The translations under genes and the position numbers were made by a program. The notes beneath the pieces were generated by a model. That model did not search any database, was not told the DNA's origin, and saw only the letters and a list, made by a program, of their open reading frames with translations. This document shows, piece after piece, positions 8,440 through 17,677 of a DNA stretch of 64,000 bases. The stretch is taken from assembly GCA_041399065.1 (NCBI GenBank), contig JAWKTN010000007.1, positions 124,001 through 188,000 of the forward strand, written 5' to 3'. Within the stretch, counting starts at the first letter, position 1; every line of letters starts with the position of its first letter. This DNA is from JAGQPD01 sp020426865 (GTDB lineage Bacteria > Planctomycetota > Planctomycetia > Pirellulales > Pirellulaceae).

Positions 8440-10479
8440 ATGCGATACCAACACCAAATATTGTCAATCGTTGTCTCCGGCCAGCGCCCATTTCGCTTAC
8501 TCCTGCCATTGCTCGTCGCGGCCATCATGGGCGTTTCTGCCACTTGCGGCCAGGATGCACAAACATCCGACGCCGAACCGTCCGATTCGCACCCATCTGC
8601 CACTAGACCGACAGAATCGGACGAACTGACCATCAAACAAGGTCAGGTAGCCGATAAGTACGAGCGACTGATGTCGCTGATGATGCGAATGGCCGAATTC
8701 GATGCGGCAGAAAATCCCAGCCGCGCCGCACTCCTAAAACGCGCCGTCGCTGAAAACAACAACAAGGACGTACAACACCAACTAGAAGTCGTTGTAACTC
8801 TCTTGGAACAACGCAAATTGTCTCAAGCCATCGAAGGGCAAGAGGTCATCAAAACGGATCTGCAAAAGCTGCTCGAATTGCTGCTGACGGAAAACCGTGA
8901 CGATCGTCTAAAAAATGAACAAAATCGCATTCGTGACTACATCAAAGAACTCGACCGGATTATCCGCCTGCAACGCGACGTCAAGGGCCGCACCGAAGGC
9001 GGCAATGATCCACTAAAACTTGCCGACGCGCAGTCTCGCGTTACCAAACGAACATCGGAATTGGGCGGAACGATCGACGAAAATGAATTGACCCCCCAAA
9101 CCGACGGCGAACGCTCGGACAATCAACAAGATGAAAAGGGAGAACAGAGCCAGCAGGGTGAACAGAGCCAGCAGGGAGAACAGGGCCAGCAGGGAGAACA
9201 GGGCCAGCAGGGTGAACAGGGCCAGCAGGGTGAACAGGGCCAGCAGGGAGAACAGAGCCAGCAAGGAGAACAGAGCCAGCAGGGAGAACAGAGCCAGCAG
9301 GGAGAACAGAGCCAACAGGGAGAACAGAGCCAACAGGGGGAACAGAGCCAGCAGGGAGAACAGAGCCAACAGGGAGAACAGAGCCAACAGGGTGAACAGG
9401 GCCAGCAGGGACAACAGAGCCAGCAGGGACAACAGAGCCAGCAGGGACAACAGAGCCAGCAGGGACAACAGAGCCAGCAGGGACAACAGAGCCAGCAGGG
9501 ACAACAGAGCCAGCAGGGACAACAGAGCCAGCAGGGACAACAGGGCCAGCAGGGAGAACAGGGCCAGCAGGGAGAACAGGGCCAGCAGGGTGAACAGAGC
9601 CAGCAGGGAGAACAGGGCCAGCAGGGTGAGCAAAACAACGACGAGTCGCAATCGCAGCAGTACCCGGGTCGTCAGCGATTGCAGGAGGCCGAGCAACGGA
9701 TGCGGGAGGCGGAGCAGCGATTAGCGGAGGCGAAGCGCGATGCGGCGGTGGAGGAACAGGAGAAGGCGCTCGCTGAATTAGAGAAAGCCAAGGCGGAGTT
9801 GGAAGAAATATTGCGTCAGTTGCGAGAAGAAGAAGTTGAGCGGATGCTGGCGTTATTGGAATCTCGATTCCGCAAGATGCTGGAGATGCAGTTGAAGGTA
9901 TACGAAGACACTCGGCGATTGGACAAGACGCCGGCAGGCGAGCGGGACCGTCAATTTGCGTTACAGGCGGGAAAACTATCATTCCAACAGCGGCGGATTG
10001 TCCTTGAGGCTGACAGTGCCTTGCAATTACTGGTTGAGGAGGGTTCATCGGTTGCGTTTCCAGAGACGGTGGAGCAGATGCGTGACGACATGCAGCAGGT
10101 CGCCGATCGCCTGTCGCAGGAGAAAGTCGAAATGATCACGCAATCGCTGGAAGAGGACATCATCGCCACTTTGGAGGAAATGCTTGAGGCGTTGGAGAAG
10201 GCCCAGGCGGACCAGCAGCAGCAACAACAGCAACAGCAATCGGGCGAACCACAAGATCAGCCCCTGGTCGACGCCATAGCGGAACTTAAAATGATTAAGG
10301 CGTTGCAAGTGCGAGTCAACAAACGCACTTCACGGTATTCGCGACTGCTTGAAGACGTGGACGATCCGGCCGGCCAGGCAACTGACAACGACCTGACGAC
10401 CGCATTGCAGGGACTCGCAGATCGGGAAAAGAAGATATACGAGATTACTCGCGAAATAGTACTCGGGAGGAACCGATGA
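8440..10479 (+). CDS. secreted Gln-rich repeat protein
   Basis: Start chosen at ATG 8440 because an AAGG lies just upstream and the product then begins with a signal peptide (hydrophobic FRLLLPLLVAAIMGVSATCG); an in-frame ATG at 8320 would add 40 residues unlike a signal sequence. The mature part has an alpha-helical N-third, then 27 perfect-period hexapeptides of type G-(E/Q)-Q-(S/G)-Q-Q, then a long charged coiled coil (EAEQRMREAEQRLAEAKRD) and a poly-Gln tract. It has no recognisable enzyme motif. Placement after the DUF4175-like gene and ATGA coupling to the next gene suggest an extended scaffold or spacer in the same envelope assembly (inference). Confidence 0.75.
   Translation: MRYQHQILSIVVSGQRPFRLLLPLLVAAIMGVSATCGQDAQTSDAEPSDSHPSATRPTESDELTIKQGQVADKYERLMSLMMRMAEFDAAENPSRAALLKRAVAENNNKDVQHQLEVVVTLLEQRKLSQAIEGQEVIKTDLQKLLELLLTENRDDRLKNEQNRIRDYIKELDRIIRLQRDVKGRTEGGNDPLKLADAQSRVTKRTSELGGTIDENELTPQTDGERSDNQQDEKGEQSQQGEQSQQGEQGQQGEQGQQGEQGQQGEQGQQGEQSQQGEQSQQGEQSQQGEQSQQGEQSQQGEQSQQGEQSQQGEQSQQGEQGQQGQQSQQGQQSQQGQQSQQGQQSQQGQQSQQGQQSQQGQQSQQGQQGQQGEQGQQGEQGQQGEQSQQGEQGQQGEQNNDESQSQQYPGRQRLQEAEQRMREAEQRLAEAKRDAAVEEQEKALAELEKAKAELEEILRQLREEEVERMLALLESRFRKMLEMQLKVYEDTRRLDKTPAGERDRQFALQAGKLSFQQRRIVLEADSALQLLVEEGSSVAFPETVEQMRDDMQQVADRLSQEKVEMITQSLEEDIIATLEEMLEALEKAQADQQQQQQQQQSGEPQDQPLVDAIAELKMIKALQVRVNKRTSRYSRLLEDVDDPAGQATDNDLTTALQGLADREKKIYEITREIVLGRNR
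9139..9633. repeat. 18-bp coding tandem repeat, 27 units
   Basis: Twenty-seven consecutive 18-bp units plus a 9-bp partial unit encode hexapeptides GEQSQQ, GEQGQQ or GQQSQQ. Units cluster by type: a GEQ block, an inner GQQSQQ block at about 9409-9540, then GEQ again. This indicates recent local expansion. Because 18 is a multiple of three and the unit lacks stops, long open frames also appear in other frames and on the other strand here. Confidence 0.95.
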
Positions 10480-11528
10480 ATCGGTGTATTCGCAGCTTAA
10501 TGATGTGTCTGGCGATCACGGTTTCCGGCGTTCCGTCGGCGGCGGGCCAGGACGAGTTGGGGCGGCGTGCCACCTGGTCGTTGCCGCAGGCGTTGGAGGT
10601 CGAGCAGCTATTGCGGGCATCGATCGTCGACCGGTCACTGACGGACGAGGAGACGGCGATCCTGGCGACGGTGTGGGATGACAATGGACCTTGGCAGGGC
10701 ACCGAGGCGTTTGACCGCCTGATGTTCTCACTGCAGACTTTGTATCCCGATTTGGCGCCGTTCATTAGCCAGTGCCAGCAGGATCGGATGGGATTCGCGC
10801 TCCCTGCGAATCCGGCGGATGCCCAGCAGGCGTTACCTCCGTACATCCGTGACAACTTGCGATTGTTGCACGGCCGCTGGCTGACGGATCAGCGACTGTA
10901 CAATGAGGCGTTGGAGCAGCTTGCATCGCTCGATTTGGCCGATGTCGCAGACCCGGCGGGGCTATTGTTCCATCGCGCCGCTTGTCACTATCGTTTGCTG
11001 CAAAAGGACCTTGGGCTCGCGGAACTTGATCGTCTCTTGGAGAATGAGGGATCGTTACCACAGCGGTATGAGGTGGTCGCAAAACTGATGCATGCGGACT
11101 TGGAACCGCTGAAGACCGATTCGCTCGACGAAATCTCACGACTGATGGACAGCATTCACGTTCGTTTGGGCAACGCACATGCTGGTAAACGGGTTCGCGA
11201 CGAGGAACAGGCGGTTGTCGACAAGCTTGACAAGATGATCGAAGAATTGGAGCAACTGGCCCAGCAAGCGATGGCGCAAGCGCAAGGGCAGCAGGGGGGT
11301 TCAAGTCCGAGCACACCGATGCAGGATAGCATGCCTGGCGGCACACGAGGGCCCGGCGATGTCACTCCCAAGGATCTCGGCGAGCAAGTTGACTGGGGGG
11401 AATTGCCACCGAAGGAGCGGCAGGAGGCGTTGCAGCAGCTTGGCAAGGAGTTTCCCTCGCACTACCGAGATGTCATTGAGCAATATTTCCGCAAACTCGC
11501 ACAGGACAAGGATTCATCGCAACCGTAG
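10476..11528 (+). CDS. secreted helical protein of the BatA/VWA operon
   Basis: ATG 10476 overlaps the previous stop and has GGGAGGA eight bases upstream. The 350-residue product has a signal peptide (residues 1-24, cleavage likely after SAAGQ). A helical TPR-like body follows (LHGRWLTDQRLYNEALEQLASLDLAD), then a low-complexity QAQGQQGGSS stretch and a C-terminal block WGELPPKERQEALQQLGKE with HYRDVIEQYFRKLA. Similar tails are familiar from planctomycete proteins in this gene neighbourhood. No enzymatic motif is visible; a structural or assembly role in the operon is inferred. Confidence 0.65.
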   Translation: MNRCIRSLMMCLAITVSGVPSAAGQDELGRRATWSLPQALEVEQLLRASIVDRSLTDEETAILATVWDDNGPWQGTEAFDRLMFSLQTLYPDLAPFISQCQQDRMGFALPANPADAQQALPPYIRDNLRLLHGRWLTDQRLYNEALEQLASLDLADVADPAGLLFHRAACHYRLLQKDLGLAELDRLLENEGSLPQRYEVVAKLMHADLEPLKTDSLDEISRLMDSIHVRLGNAHAGKRVRDEEQAVVDKLDKMIEELEQLAQQAMAQAQGQQGGSSPSTPMQDSMPGGTRGPGDVTPKDLGEQVDWGELPPKERQEALQQLGKEFPSHYRDVIEQYFRKLAQDKDSSQP

Positions 11529-11559
11529 AGGGTTGGCAGAAGGAATTAGGTGAAATTGC

Positions 11560-12792
11560 ATGGCATCGGTTATTATCCAGCTCATTGCGGCGACCGTGAT
11601 TACCGCGGCACCGCCCGTCGACGTGCGAACAACTCATGAAACGTTAAGTGGCAGTGTCGTCGCAATTGACGAGACGGCAGTGACGTTGAACATCGACGGT
11701 CAGGATCGCAGTATACCCGTTTCCGACGTCCTGAAGATTACTTTGCAGGGGGAGGACGTAGCGGAGGGCATTGCGCCGATTTCGGTCACGACGGTTACTG
11801 GCAATGTAATTCTCGCCCGGCAGATGACACTGGAGGGGACGCGTGCGACCCTTGCTATTTCCGACACGGCAAAGTTGACAATCGCGGCAGAGCGAATCCA
11901 AGATGTGCGACTGCGGACGACCAGTGACGCCACGTCAAAGCAGTGGGGCGAATTGATCGCTCGCGACAGGACGGCAGACAGTTTGATCATTGTTCAATCA
12001 CCGGACGCTTTGGATTTTTACGACGGCGTGATCAAGGAAGTCACGACTGAGATCGTCAAATTCGATTTGGAGGGCGACGTCATTGACGTCAAGCGAGAAA
12101 AGCTGGAGGGGTTCGTATTGTTTCATCCTAATGCGAGAGGCAGTTCCGATCGGGACGATGCCAAGGACCCGCATTGCATTGTCCATGACACGTTTGGCAA
12201 TGCCTGGCCTGTCACGAACGTCGCCGTATCTAGCGACAGTTTGCAGCTAACTTCGGTCGACGGGTTCGTGGTAGACCTGCCAATGTCAGCGGTCCGGGTG
12301 CTCGACTACGCCAGTCCACGTGTACTCTTTCTATCGGATCTCGAACCTGTACGGGCGGAGGTCCGACCGTTCGTACGGTCTGCAGCGAACGATGCCGCTT
12401 ATGTCACGTGGTTCCAACCTCGCCGTGACGTAGACTTTCATGGCGAACCGTTGTCTTTGGCCACGGCTGCCACGGGCAAAGTGACATTGTACGAGAAGGG
12501 CGTGGCCGTTGCTAGTCAGACAGAGCTGATCTATCAATTGCCAGCCACGTACAATCACTTGCAGGCTGTCGTTGGGATGGCTCCCTACGTCCGACCGGCC
12601 GGCAACGCGGTGTTGACGATTTCCGCTGACGGTCGCACATTGTACCAGCAACCGGTCACAGGCGAACAAGCCGCAGTCGAAATTGACGTCGCGTTGGATG
12701 GAGCAAAACGATTGAAGCTACTCGTCGACTATGGCGAGGACATGGACGTGGCAGACCATATCCATCTCTGCGATTTGAAGGTGGTCAAATAA
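11560..12792 (+). CDS. secreted protein with C-terminal NPCBM-like domain
   Basis: ATG 11560 follows an AGGTG at suitable distance. The 410-residue protein begins with a short hydrophobic leader (ASVIIQLIAATVITAAP). Repeated small beta modules follow (LSGSVVAIDETAVTLNIDG; GNVILARQMTLEGTRATLAI). The C-terminal ~140 residues resemble the NPCBM/NEW2 carbohydrate-binding fold, ending LKLLVDYGEDMDVADHIHL, a pattern common to that family. A glycan-binding role at the envelope is therefore plausible but not shown. The stop shares a base with the next start (TAATG). Confidence 0.65.
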   Translation: MASVIIQLIAATVITAAPPVDVRTTHETLSGSVVAIDETAVTLNIDGQDRSIPVSDVLKITLQGEDVAEGIAPISVTTVTGNVILARQMTLEGTRATLAISDTAKLTIAAERIQDVRLRTTSDATSKQWGELIARDRTADSLIIVQSPDALDFYDGVIKEVTTEIVKFDLEGDVIDVKREKLEGFVLFHPNARGSSDRDDAKDPHCIVHDTFGNAWPVTNVAVSSDSLQLTSVDGFVVDLPMSAVRVLDYASPRVLFLSDLEPVRAEVRPFVRSAANDAAYVTWFQPRRDVDFHGEPLSLATAATGKVTLYEKGVAVASQTELIYQLPATYNHLQAVVGMAPYVRPAGNAVLTISADGRTLYQQPVTGEQAAVEIDVALDGAKRLKLLVDYGEDMDVADHIHLCDLKVVK

Positions 12793-14624
12793 TGCGACTT
12801 CTGCGGATGAGCTTGATGGCCGTTTCCACGATCGCCATATGCGTGGCGAGTTCGTTCGCTGTCGAATCGCTGTCGAACGAGCAGATACAGGTCGTGCGCC
12901 AGGCTGAACAAGCGCGCATCGACGCCATCGCCAAGGGAGTCCGTTCGACGGTCGCGGTATTCGGCCCGGCCGGTGGTGGTGGCGGTTCGGGCGTGGTCAT
13001 TAGTCAGGATGGCTACGCACTGACAAACTTCCATGTCGCACAGCCCTGCGGCAACTACATGCGTTGCACGATGGCGGATGGAAACCTATACGATGCGGTA
13101 ATCGTCAGCGTCGATCCAACCGGCGATGTGGCACTTATCAAATTGTTGGGGCGAGATGACTTCGCTGCCGCCGAGTTCGGCGACAGCGACCTCCTTCGCC
13201 CTGGACAATGGTGCTTTGCGGTGGGAAATCCCTTCCTGTTGGCGACCGACTTCCAACCGACCGTTACCTATGGGATTGTCTCCGGGGTCCATCGATATCA
13301 ATATCCCGCGGGTTCCTTGCTGGAATACGCCGACTGTATTCAAACCGATGCCTCGATCAACCCCGGCAATTCGGGTGGACCGCTCTTTAACTCCGCAGGA
13401 CAATTGGTCGGAATCAATGGTCGAGGTTCATTCGAAAAACGTGGTCGCGTCAACGTAGGTGTCGGCTACGCGATCTCCATTAATCAGATCAAGAAGTTTT
13501 TGGGATACCTTAAGAGCGGGCGGATCGTCGACCATGCAACCATGGGAGCGACAGTTACGAGCGATGAGGACGGTCGCGTCGTCGTATCGCAAATCCTGTC
13601 CAGTTCCGACGCTTATCGCCGCGGCCTGCGTTATAACGACCAGATCATAGCGTTCGGCGGTCGGGCAATTGACACCGTCAACGGCTTTAAGAATGTCCTC
13701 GGCATCTTTCCTCGCGGCTGGCGGGTCCCGCTGACGTTTCTGCGAGACGGCGAGCGACACGATATTCTCGTGCGACTTACCGGTGTTCACAATCCCGAGG
13801 AATTGTGGGAGCTCACCACATCCGCGCCACCCGACCAACCGCGGCCCCCACATCCCCCGGGCGAACCACCCACGCCCGACGATCAACGTGAAACACCGCA
13901 GCCGAATGACGATGAACATCCAGGCGACGATGACGAACCGGATGGGGAAAGAACGACAGGGAAAGAAGAAGCCTCCAAAGGGATGCCCGAACATGTCGCT
14001 AAGTTGTATGAGTCGCGCCGCGGTTTCGCCAACTATTACTTCAATCGGCTGAATCAGCGGCGAGTTTGGGAGGCGTGCGCGGCGTACCATGATCTAGCGA
14101 ACCAACCTGGCGAGTGGGTCCTACGAGCGAAAACGGAGCAGGGAGGCGACGCGGAATTTATTCTACGCGACGAAGAGGGTCTGGCAACGATCGCCGACCT
14201 TCCGCCGGCGTCTGTCGACTTGACGAAATCGCCCGAAACTCAGCTTGCCCCCCAGGGCTCAGGTGGCATGTTATTGGCACTGACCCTGTGGCGCAATTTC
14301 ATGATTCGCGGGAGCGACGTCTTTGGGGATACCGTCTATATCGGCACGGCCCCACTGGCCGGCCAGCCGCAATGGTACGACGTCCTCTCGTGTACGTACC
14401 AGACGATCGAATTGAGACTGTACACCGACCCTGATTCAGGTGCGTTGCTGGCCATGGAGCTTTATTCAGATCAGGAATCGGATCCGTGCGAAATCACGTT
14501 TTCCAACTTCGTCGTGCAAGGGGACGCCAGGATACCCCAGCGCATCGAAGTCCGTCGCGGAGATGCCGATCAAGGCCAGTTTGACCTGCAATCGTTGACT
14601 ACGGACCGGAGCGAGTCGCTATGA
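12792..14624 (+). CDS. HtrA/DegP-type serine protease with PDZ domain
   Basis: A 610-residue trypsin-like S1C protease exported by an N-terminal signal peptide (residues 1-24). The full catalytic triad is visible: His81 in TNFHV, Asp112 in PTGDVALIKL and Ser194 in NPGNSGGPL. A PDZ domain follows at about 250-340, then a Pro/Asp-rich linker (about 350-400) and a C-terminal ~200-residue region of unknown fold. Family members degrade or chaperone misfolded envelope proteins. It is the only one of three consecutive HtrA-like proteins here that keeps its triad. Its stop overlaps the next start as ATGA. Confidence 0.9.
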   Translation: MRLLRMSLMAVSTIAICVASSFAVESLSNEQIQVVRQAEQARIDAIAKGVRSTVAVFGPAGGGGGSGVVISQDGYALTNFHVAQPCGNYMRCTMADGNLYDAVIVSVDPTGDVALIKLLGRDDFAAAEFGDSDLLRPGQWCFAVGNPFLLATDFQPTVTYGIVSGVHRYQYPAGSLLEYADCIQTDASINPGNSGGPLFNSAGQLVGINGRGSFEKRGRVNVGVGYAISINQIKKFLGYLKSGRIVDHATMGATVTSDEDGRVVVSQILSSSDAYRRGLRYNDQIIAFGGRAIDTVNGFKNVLGIFPRGWRVPLTFLRDGERHDILVRLTGVHNPEELWELTTSAPPDQPRPPHPPGEPPTPDDQRETPQPNDDEHPGDDDEPDGERTTGKEEASKGMPEHVAKLYESRRGFANYYFNRLNQRRVWEACAAYHDLANQPGEWVLRAKTEQGGDAEFILRDEEGLATIADLPPASVDLTKSPETQLAPQGSGGMLLALTLWRNFMIRGSDVFGDTVYIGTAPLAGQPQWYDVLSCTYQTIELRLYTDPDSGALLAMELYSDQESDPCEITFSNFVVQGDARIPQRIEVRRGDADQGQFDLQSLTTDRSESL

Positions 14625-15658
14625 TCCACTCCATGCACTTGAAAACGCTATGGTTGGTTGCATTCATCGCGACGGTGGTGCCGTGCAACGCCCCTCGTAT
14701 CGTGTGTGCCATAACGACTTCCAGTTTCGACACCGTCGTCGAGAATGTGCAACCCAAGATCGTCAAGATCTATGGGGCAGGAGGGGTCCGAGGACTCGAG
14801 GCGTACCAAAGTGGTTTTCTTATTTCGGCGGATGGCTTGATCGTCACCGCCTCAAGTTATGTCCTCGATCCCGAGTATCTGTTGGTGATTCTGAACGATG
14901 GACGAAAATTTCAGGCAGAAATTATTGGGGTCGACCCCCGCATGGAGATCGCGGTGTTGCGGATCCCGGCAATGGAGTTGCCGTGTTTCGACTTGCGTGA
15001 TCCCGCCGAATTGGAAACAGGTGACCGCATCCTGGCCTTTAGCAATTTGTTCGGCGTAGCAACGGGCAACGAAGCATCGAGTGTACTGCACGGGTCAGTC
15101 TCGGCAATTACACCGCTGTCAGCACGGCGTGGCACATTTACATCGCCCTATCACGGCCGGATCTTCGTGTTGGATGCGATTACCAATAATGCGGGTGCCG
15201 CCGGCGGCGCGCTGACCGATCGCGCCGGTCGCATTGCCGGCGTCCTGGGAAAGGAGCTCCGCAGTTCCGAGTCCAATTTGTGGCTCAACTATGCCATTCC
15301 TGCCACCGAACTCTACCAGTCCGTACAAAACATTCTTGCTGGGACTGTTGACCGTCAGACCGATTTGGCGGAGCGCCAACCCAGTGATGCACCTTGGACC
15401 CTAACAGCTTTAGGTATTCGCCTGGTACCGAACATCCTGCCGACAACGCCCCCCTACGTGGCGTCGGTCGTACCCGAAAGTCGGGCATGGCACGCGGGAC
15501 TTCGTCCTGACGACTTGCTGCTGTTCGTCGATGACGAGATGGTACGCTCGTATGCCAACGCACTGGAAGCGCTCAGCTACCTTGACTCAGACGAGCCGAT
15601 CCACATGACGGTACAACGTGGCTCGGACCTGCTAAACGTAACGATTGAAGCACGGTAA
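14621..15658 (+). CDS. HtrA-like pseudoprotease with PDZ domain
   Basis: The 345-residue exported protein aligns along the trypsin-like fold with the preceding protease, but all three catalytic positions differ. The His site is Ser79 (TASSYV), the Asp site is Glu109 (DPRMEIAVLRI) and the nucleophile site is Ala194 (AGAAGGAL). The GG of the oxyanion region is retained. A single PDZ domain occupies about 255-345. The gene is intact and overlaps its upstream neighbour, so it is an inactive family member rather than decay (inference). A role as regulator, adaptor or scaffold for the active protease is likely. Confidence 0.85.
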   Translation: MIHSMHLKTLWLVAFIATVVPCNAPRIVCAITTSSFDTVVENVQPKIVKIYGAGGVRGLEAYQSGFLISADGLIVTASSYVLDPEYLLVILNDGRKFQAEIIGVDPRMEIAVLRIPAMELPCFDLRDPAELETGDRILAFSNLFGVATGNEASSVLHGSVSAITPLSARRGTFTSPYHGRIFVLDAITNNAGAAGGALTDRAGRIAGVLGKELRSSESNLWLNYAIPATELYQSVQNILAGTVDRQTDLAERQPSDAPWTLTALGIRLVPNILPTTPPYVASVVPESRAWHAGLRPDDLLLFVDDEMVRSYANALEALSYLDSDEPIHMTVQRGSDLLNVTIEAR

Positions 15659-17677
15659 ATGATGATACCTCAACGTTCGCGGTCTATTTCTGGCTTTCGC
15701 TTGTCGCTCAGCACGTGTGCGATAGCATGCGCGGCTGCGGCGGCACTCGCCGTTCCGAGTGACGCCCAAGGGCAACAGACCAGCGACTTGGAGCAAGTGG
15801 AAGAGACCGCGTTCAAGTCGGCAGTGGCGCACGTGGCGCCATCGGTCGTCCGCATCGATACGATCGGCGGGCTAGAAAAAGTCGGGGCGGTATTGGTCGG
15901 TACCGCGCCCACGACAGGATTGGTCATTGATGAAGATGGATACGTATTGTCAAGCAGCATCAATTTCGTCCAACAACCGACCGCCATACTTGTCACACTT
16001 CCGGATGGCGATAAACTGTCCGCCAAAGTTGTCGCGACCGACAATAGTCGCAAACTGGTGATGCTAAAGGTCGAGCTTGGCGATCGACAACTCGTCGTGC
16101 CTGAATTGGCGGATACGTCGCAGTTGCAGGTCGGACAATGGGCGATTGCCGTCGGTCGCGTTTATGATATCGACGTCCCGAATGTATCGGTGGGAATCGT
16201 CAGTGCGACTAACCGCATCTGGGGACGAGCACTTCAAACGGACGCGAAGATTTCCCCCTCCAACTACGGCGGACCACTGGTCGATATCAACGGCCGCGTG
16301 CTCGGACTGCTGGTCCCGATGTCGCCGGAAGAACAAACTGAAATAGCAGGAGCGGAATGGTACGATTCCGGGATCGGTTTCGCCGTTCCGCTGGACGCAT
16401 TATCGACGTATTTGGAGCGGATGAAACAGGGAAGCGATCTCCACGCCGGCGTGATGGGGATTGCACTTGACGGTCGCGATGAATACGGCACGCCAGCGAA
16501 GATAGGCACGGTTCAGCCCAATTCGCCGGCCGCGAAAGCAGGTCTGAAGGCCAACGACGTGATCGTCGAGGTCGACGGACAGCCGATCGCTCGGCATGTC
16601 CAACTGAAACACGTGCTTGGCAAACATTACGCCGGCGATGAGGTTGCAATCGTTGTTACGCGGGGCGATCAACGAGTCGAAACGAAGCTGGAACTGGTCG
16701 AAAAGCTCGAGCCATATCAGCCGTTATGGATCGGCATTCTGCCGGAAATCCCGCAGAGAAATGCTGACGAAGATATAAACGCTGTTGGGATCCGATACGT
16801 CCTACCAAACAGCCCCGCGGCCAACGCTGGGCTCCGTGCAGGTGACCAGATTCTAACGTGGAACGACCAACCAATCTCGTCCGTTGCGGCATTCGAGCAG
16901 CAGATCGCGCAAACAGAGTTGGGGCAAACATACGCGGTAACCTTCACCCGCGATGATCAACAGCAATCGGCCGACATCACACCTGGCGTTCGCGCCTGGG
17001 AATCGATACCAGACAGTATTCCCACGCTGGCAGCCGACGATGAAAATGCCGACGCGAACGGACAATGGCATGAGTTAAAATTGCCGGAAGAGCCTAATGA
17101 GTGTCAGCTGTGGGTACCGGAGAATTATCGGGAAGACAAGCCATTTGGCCTGTTGTTGATGCTGCCTGCGCCTGGCAAGTTTTCGGCAGAACGGACCGTG
17201 GAGCAATGGAGTTCGATCGCCGCAAGGCATCGGCTACTGCTGCTTTGTCCCCAGCCGGACGACGATGCTCGCTGGACGCAACCAGAGATCGCCGTCATAC
17301 GTAAGCTGACGGATCGAGTTTTGCAGCAATACACGATCGACGCGGCTCGAGTTGTCGTCACCGGCGATCAAGCCGGTGGTTCGATGGCCTATTACGTCAC
17401 CGCTGCGAATCGCGACGTCGTGCGCGGGCTCGCGGTAGTCGATGCCATCTATCCGCTGCGGATCCGCCCCTTGGCCACCGATCCCGCAAATCCGTTGGGG
17501 TTGTACTTAGGCATTCCGAAACAGGGCGAGATCAATCGCCGGATGAATGAAGACGTCAAGAAATGGCAGGCCGCGAAATTCCCTGTAGTTCGCCGCGACG
17601 TCGCAGCGGCCGATCGCCTCACACCCGACCAACGACAGGAATTCGCCCGTTGGATCGACTTGCTTGGTAGTCTCTGA
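15659..17677 (+). CDS. HtrA-like pseudoprotease, two PDZ, inactive hydrolase-like tail
   Basis: The start directly follows the previous stop. The 672-residue protein has a signal peptide (about 1-38), then a trypsin-like domain whose catalytic sites read Ile101 (SSSINFV), Lys132 (DNSRKLVMLKV) and Tyr203 (SPSNYGGPL) instead of His/Asp/Ser. Two PDZ domains follow at about 255-345 and 350-440. The last ~190 residues look like an alpha/beta-hydrolase of the PHB-depolymerase type, but the expected G-x-S-x-G elbow reads GDQAG (569-573), with Gln571 at the nucleophile position. Both enzyme-like domains thus appear dead. The intact frame argues for a binding or scaffolding role. Confidence 0.82.
   Translation: MMIPQRSRSISGFRLSLSTCAIACAAAAALAVPSDAQGQQTSDLEQVEETAFKSAVAHVAPSVVRIDTIGGLEKVGAVLVGTAPTTGLVIDEDGYVLSSSINFVQQPTAILVTLPDGDKLSAKVVATDNSRKLVMLKVELGDRQLVVPELADTSQLQVGQWAIAVGRVYDIDVPNVSVGIVSATNRIWGRALQTDAKISPSNYGGPLVDINGRVLGLLVPMSPEEQTEIAGAEWYDSGIGFAVPLDALSTYLERMKQGSDLHAGVMGIALDGRDEYGTPAKIGTVQPNSPAAKAGLKANDVIVEVDGQPIARHVQLKHVLGKHYAGDEVAIVVTRGDQRVETKLELVEKLEPYQPLWIGILPEIPQRNADEDINAVGIRYVLPNSPAANAGLRAGDQILTWNDQPISSVAAFEQQIAQTELGQTYAVTFTRDDQQQSADITPGVRAWESIPDSIPTLAADDENADANGQWHELKLPEEPNECQLWVPENYREDKPFGLLLMLPAPGKFSAERTVEQWSSIAARHRLLLLCPQPDDDARWTQPEIAVIRKLTDRVLQQYTIDAARVVVTGDQAGGSMAYYVTAANRDVVRGLAVVDAIYPLRIRPLATDPANPLGLYLGIPKQGEINRRMNEDVKKWQAAKFPVVRRDVAAADRLTPDQRQEFARWIDLLGSL

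Noticed and set aside
9139..9633. CRISPR-like periodic repeat
   Set aside because: Units are contiguous, in frame and without unique spacers; this is a protein-coding tandem repeat.
9013..10048. Long open frames antisense to, and out of frame with, the Gln-rich repeat (up to 335 residues, Cys/Pro- or Leu-rich)
   Set aside because: They arise because an 18-bp repeat without stops keeps every frame open; the sense frame has start, signal peptide and coupling.
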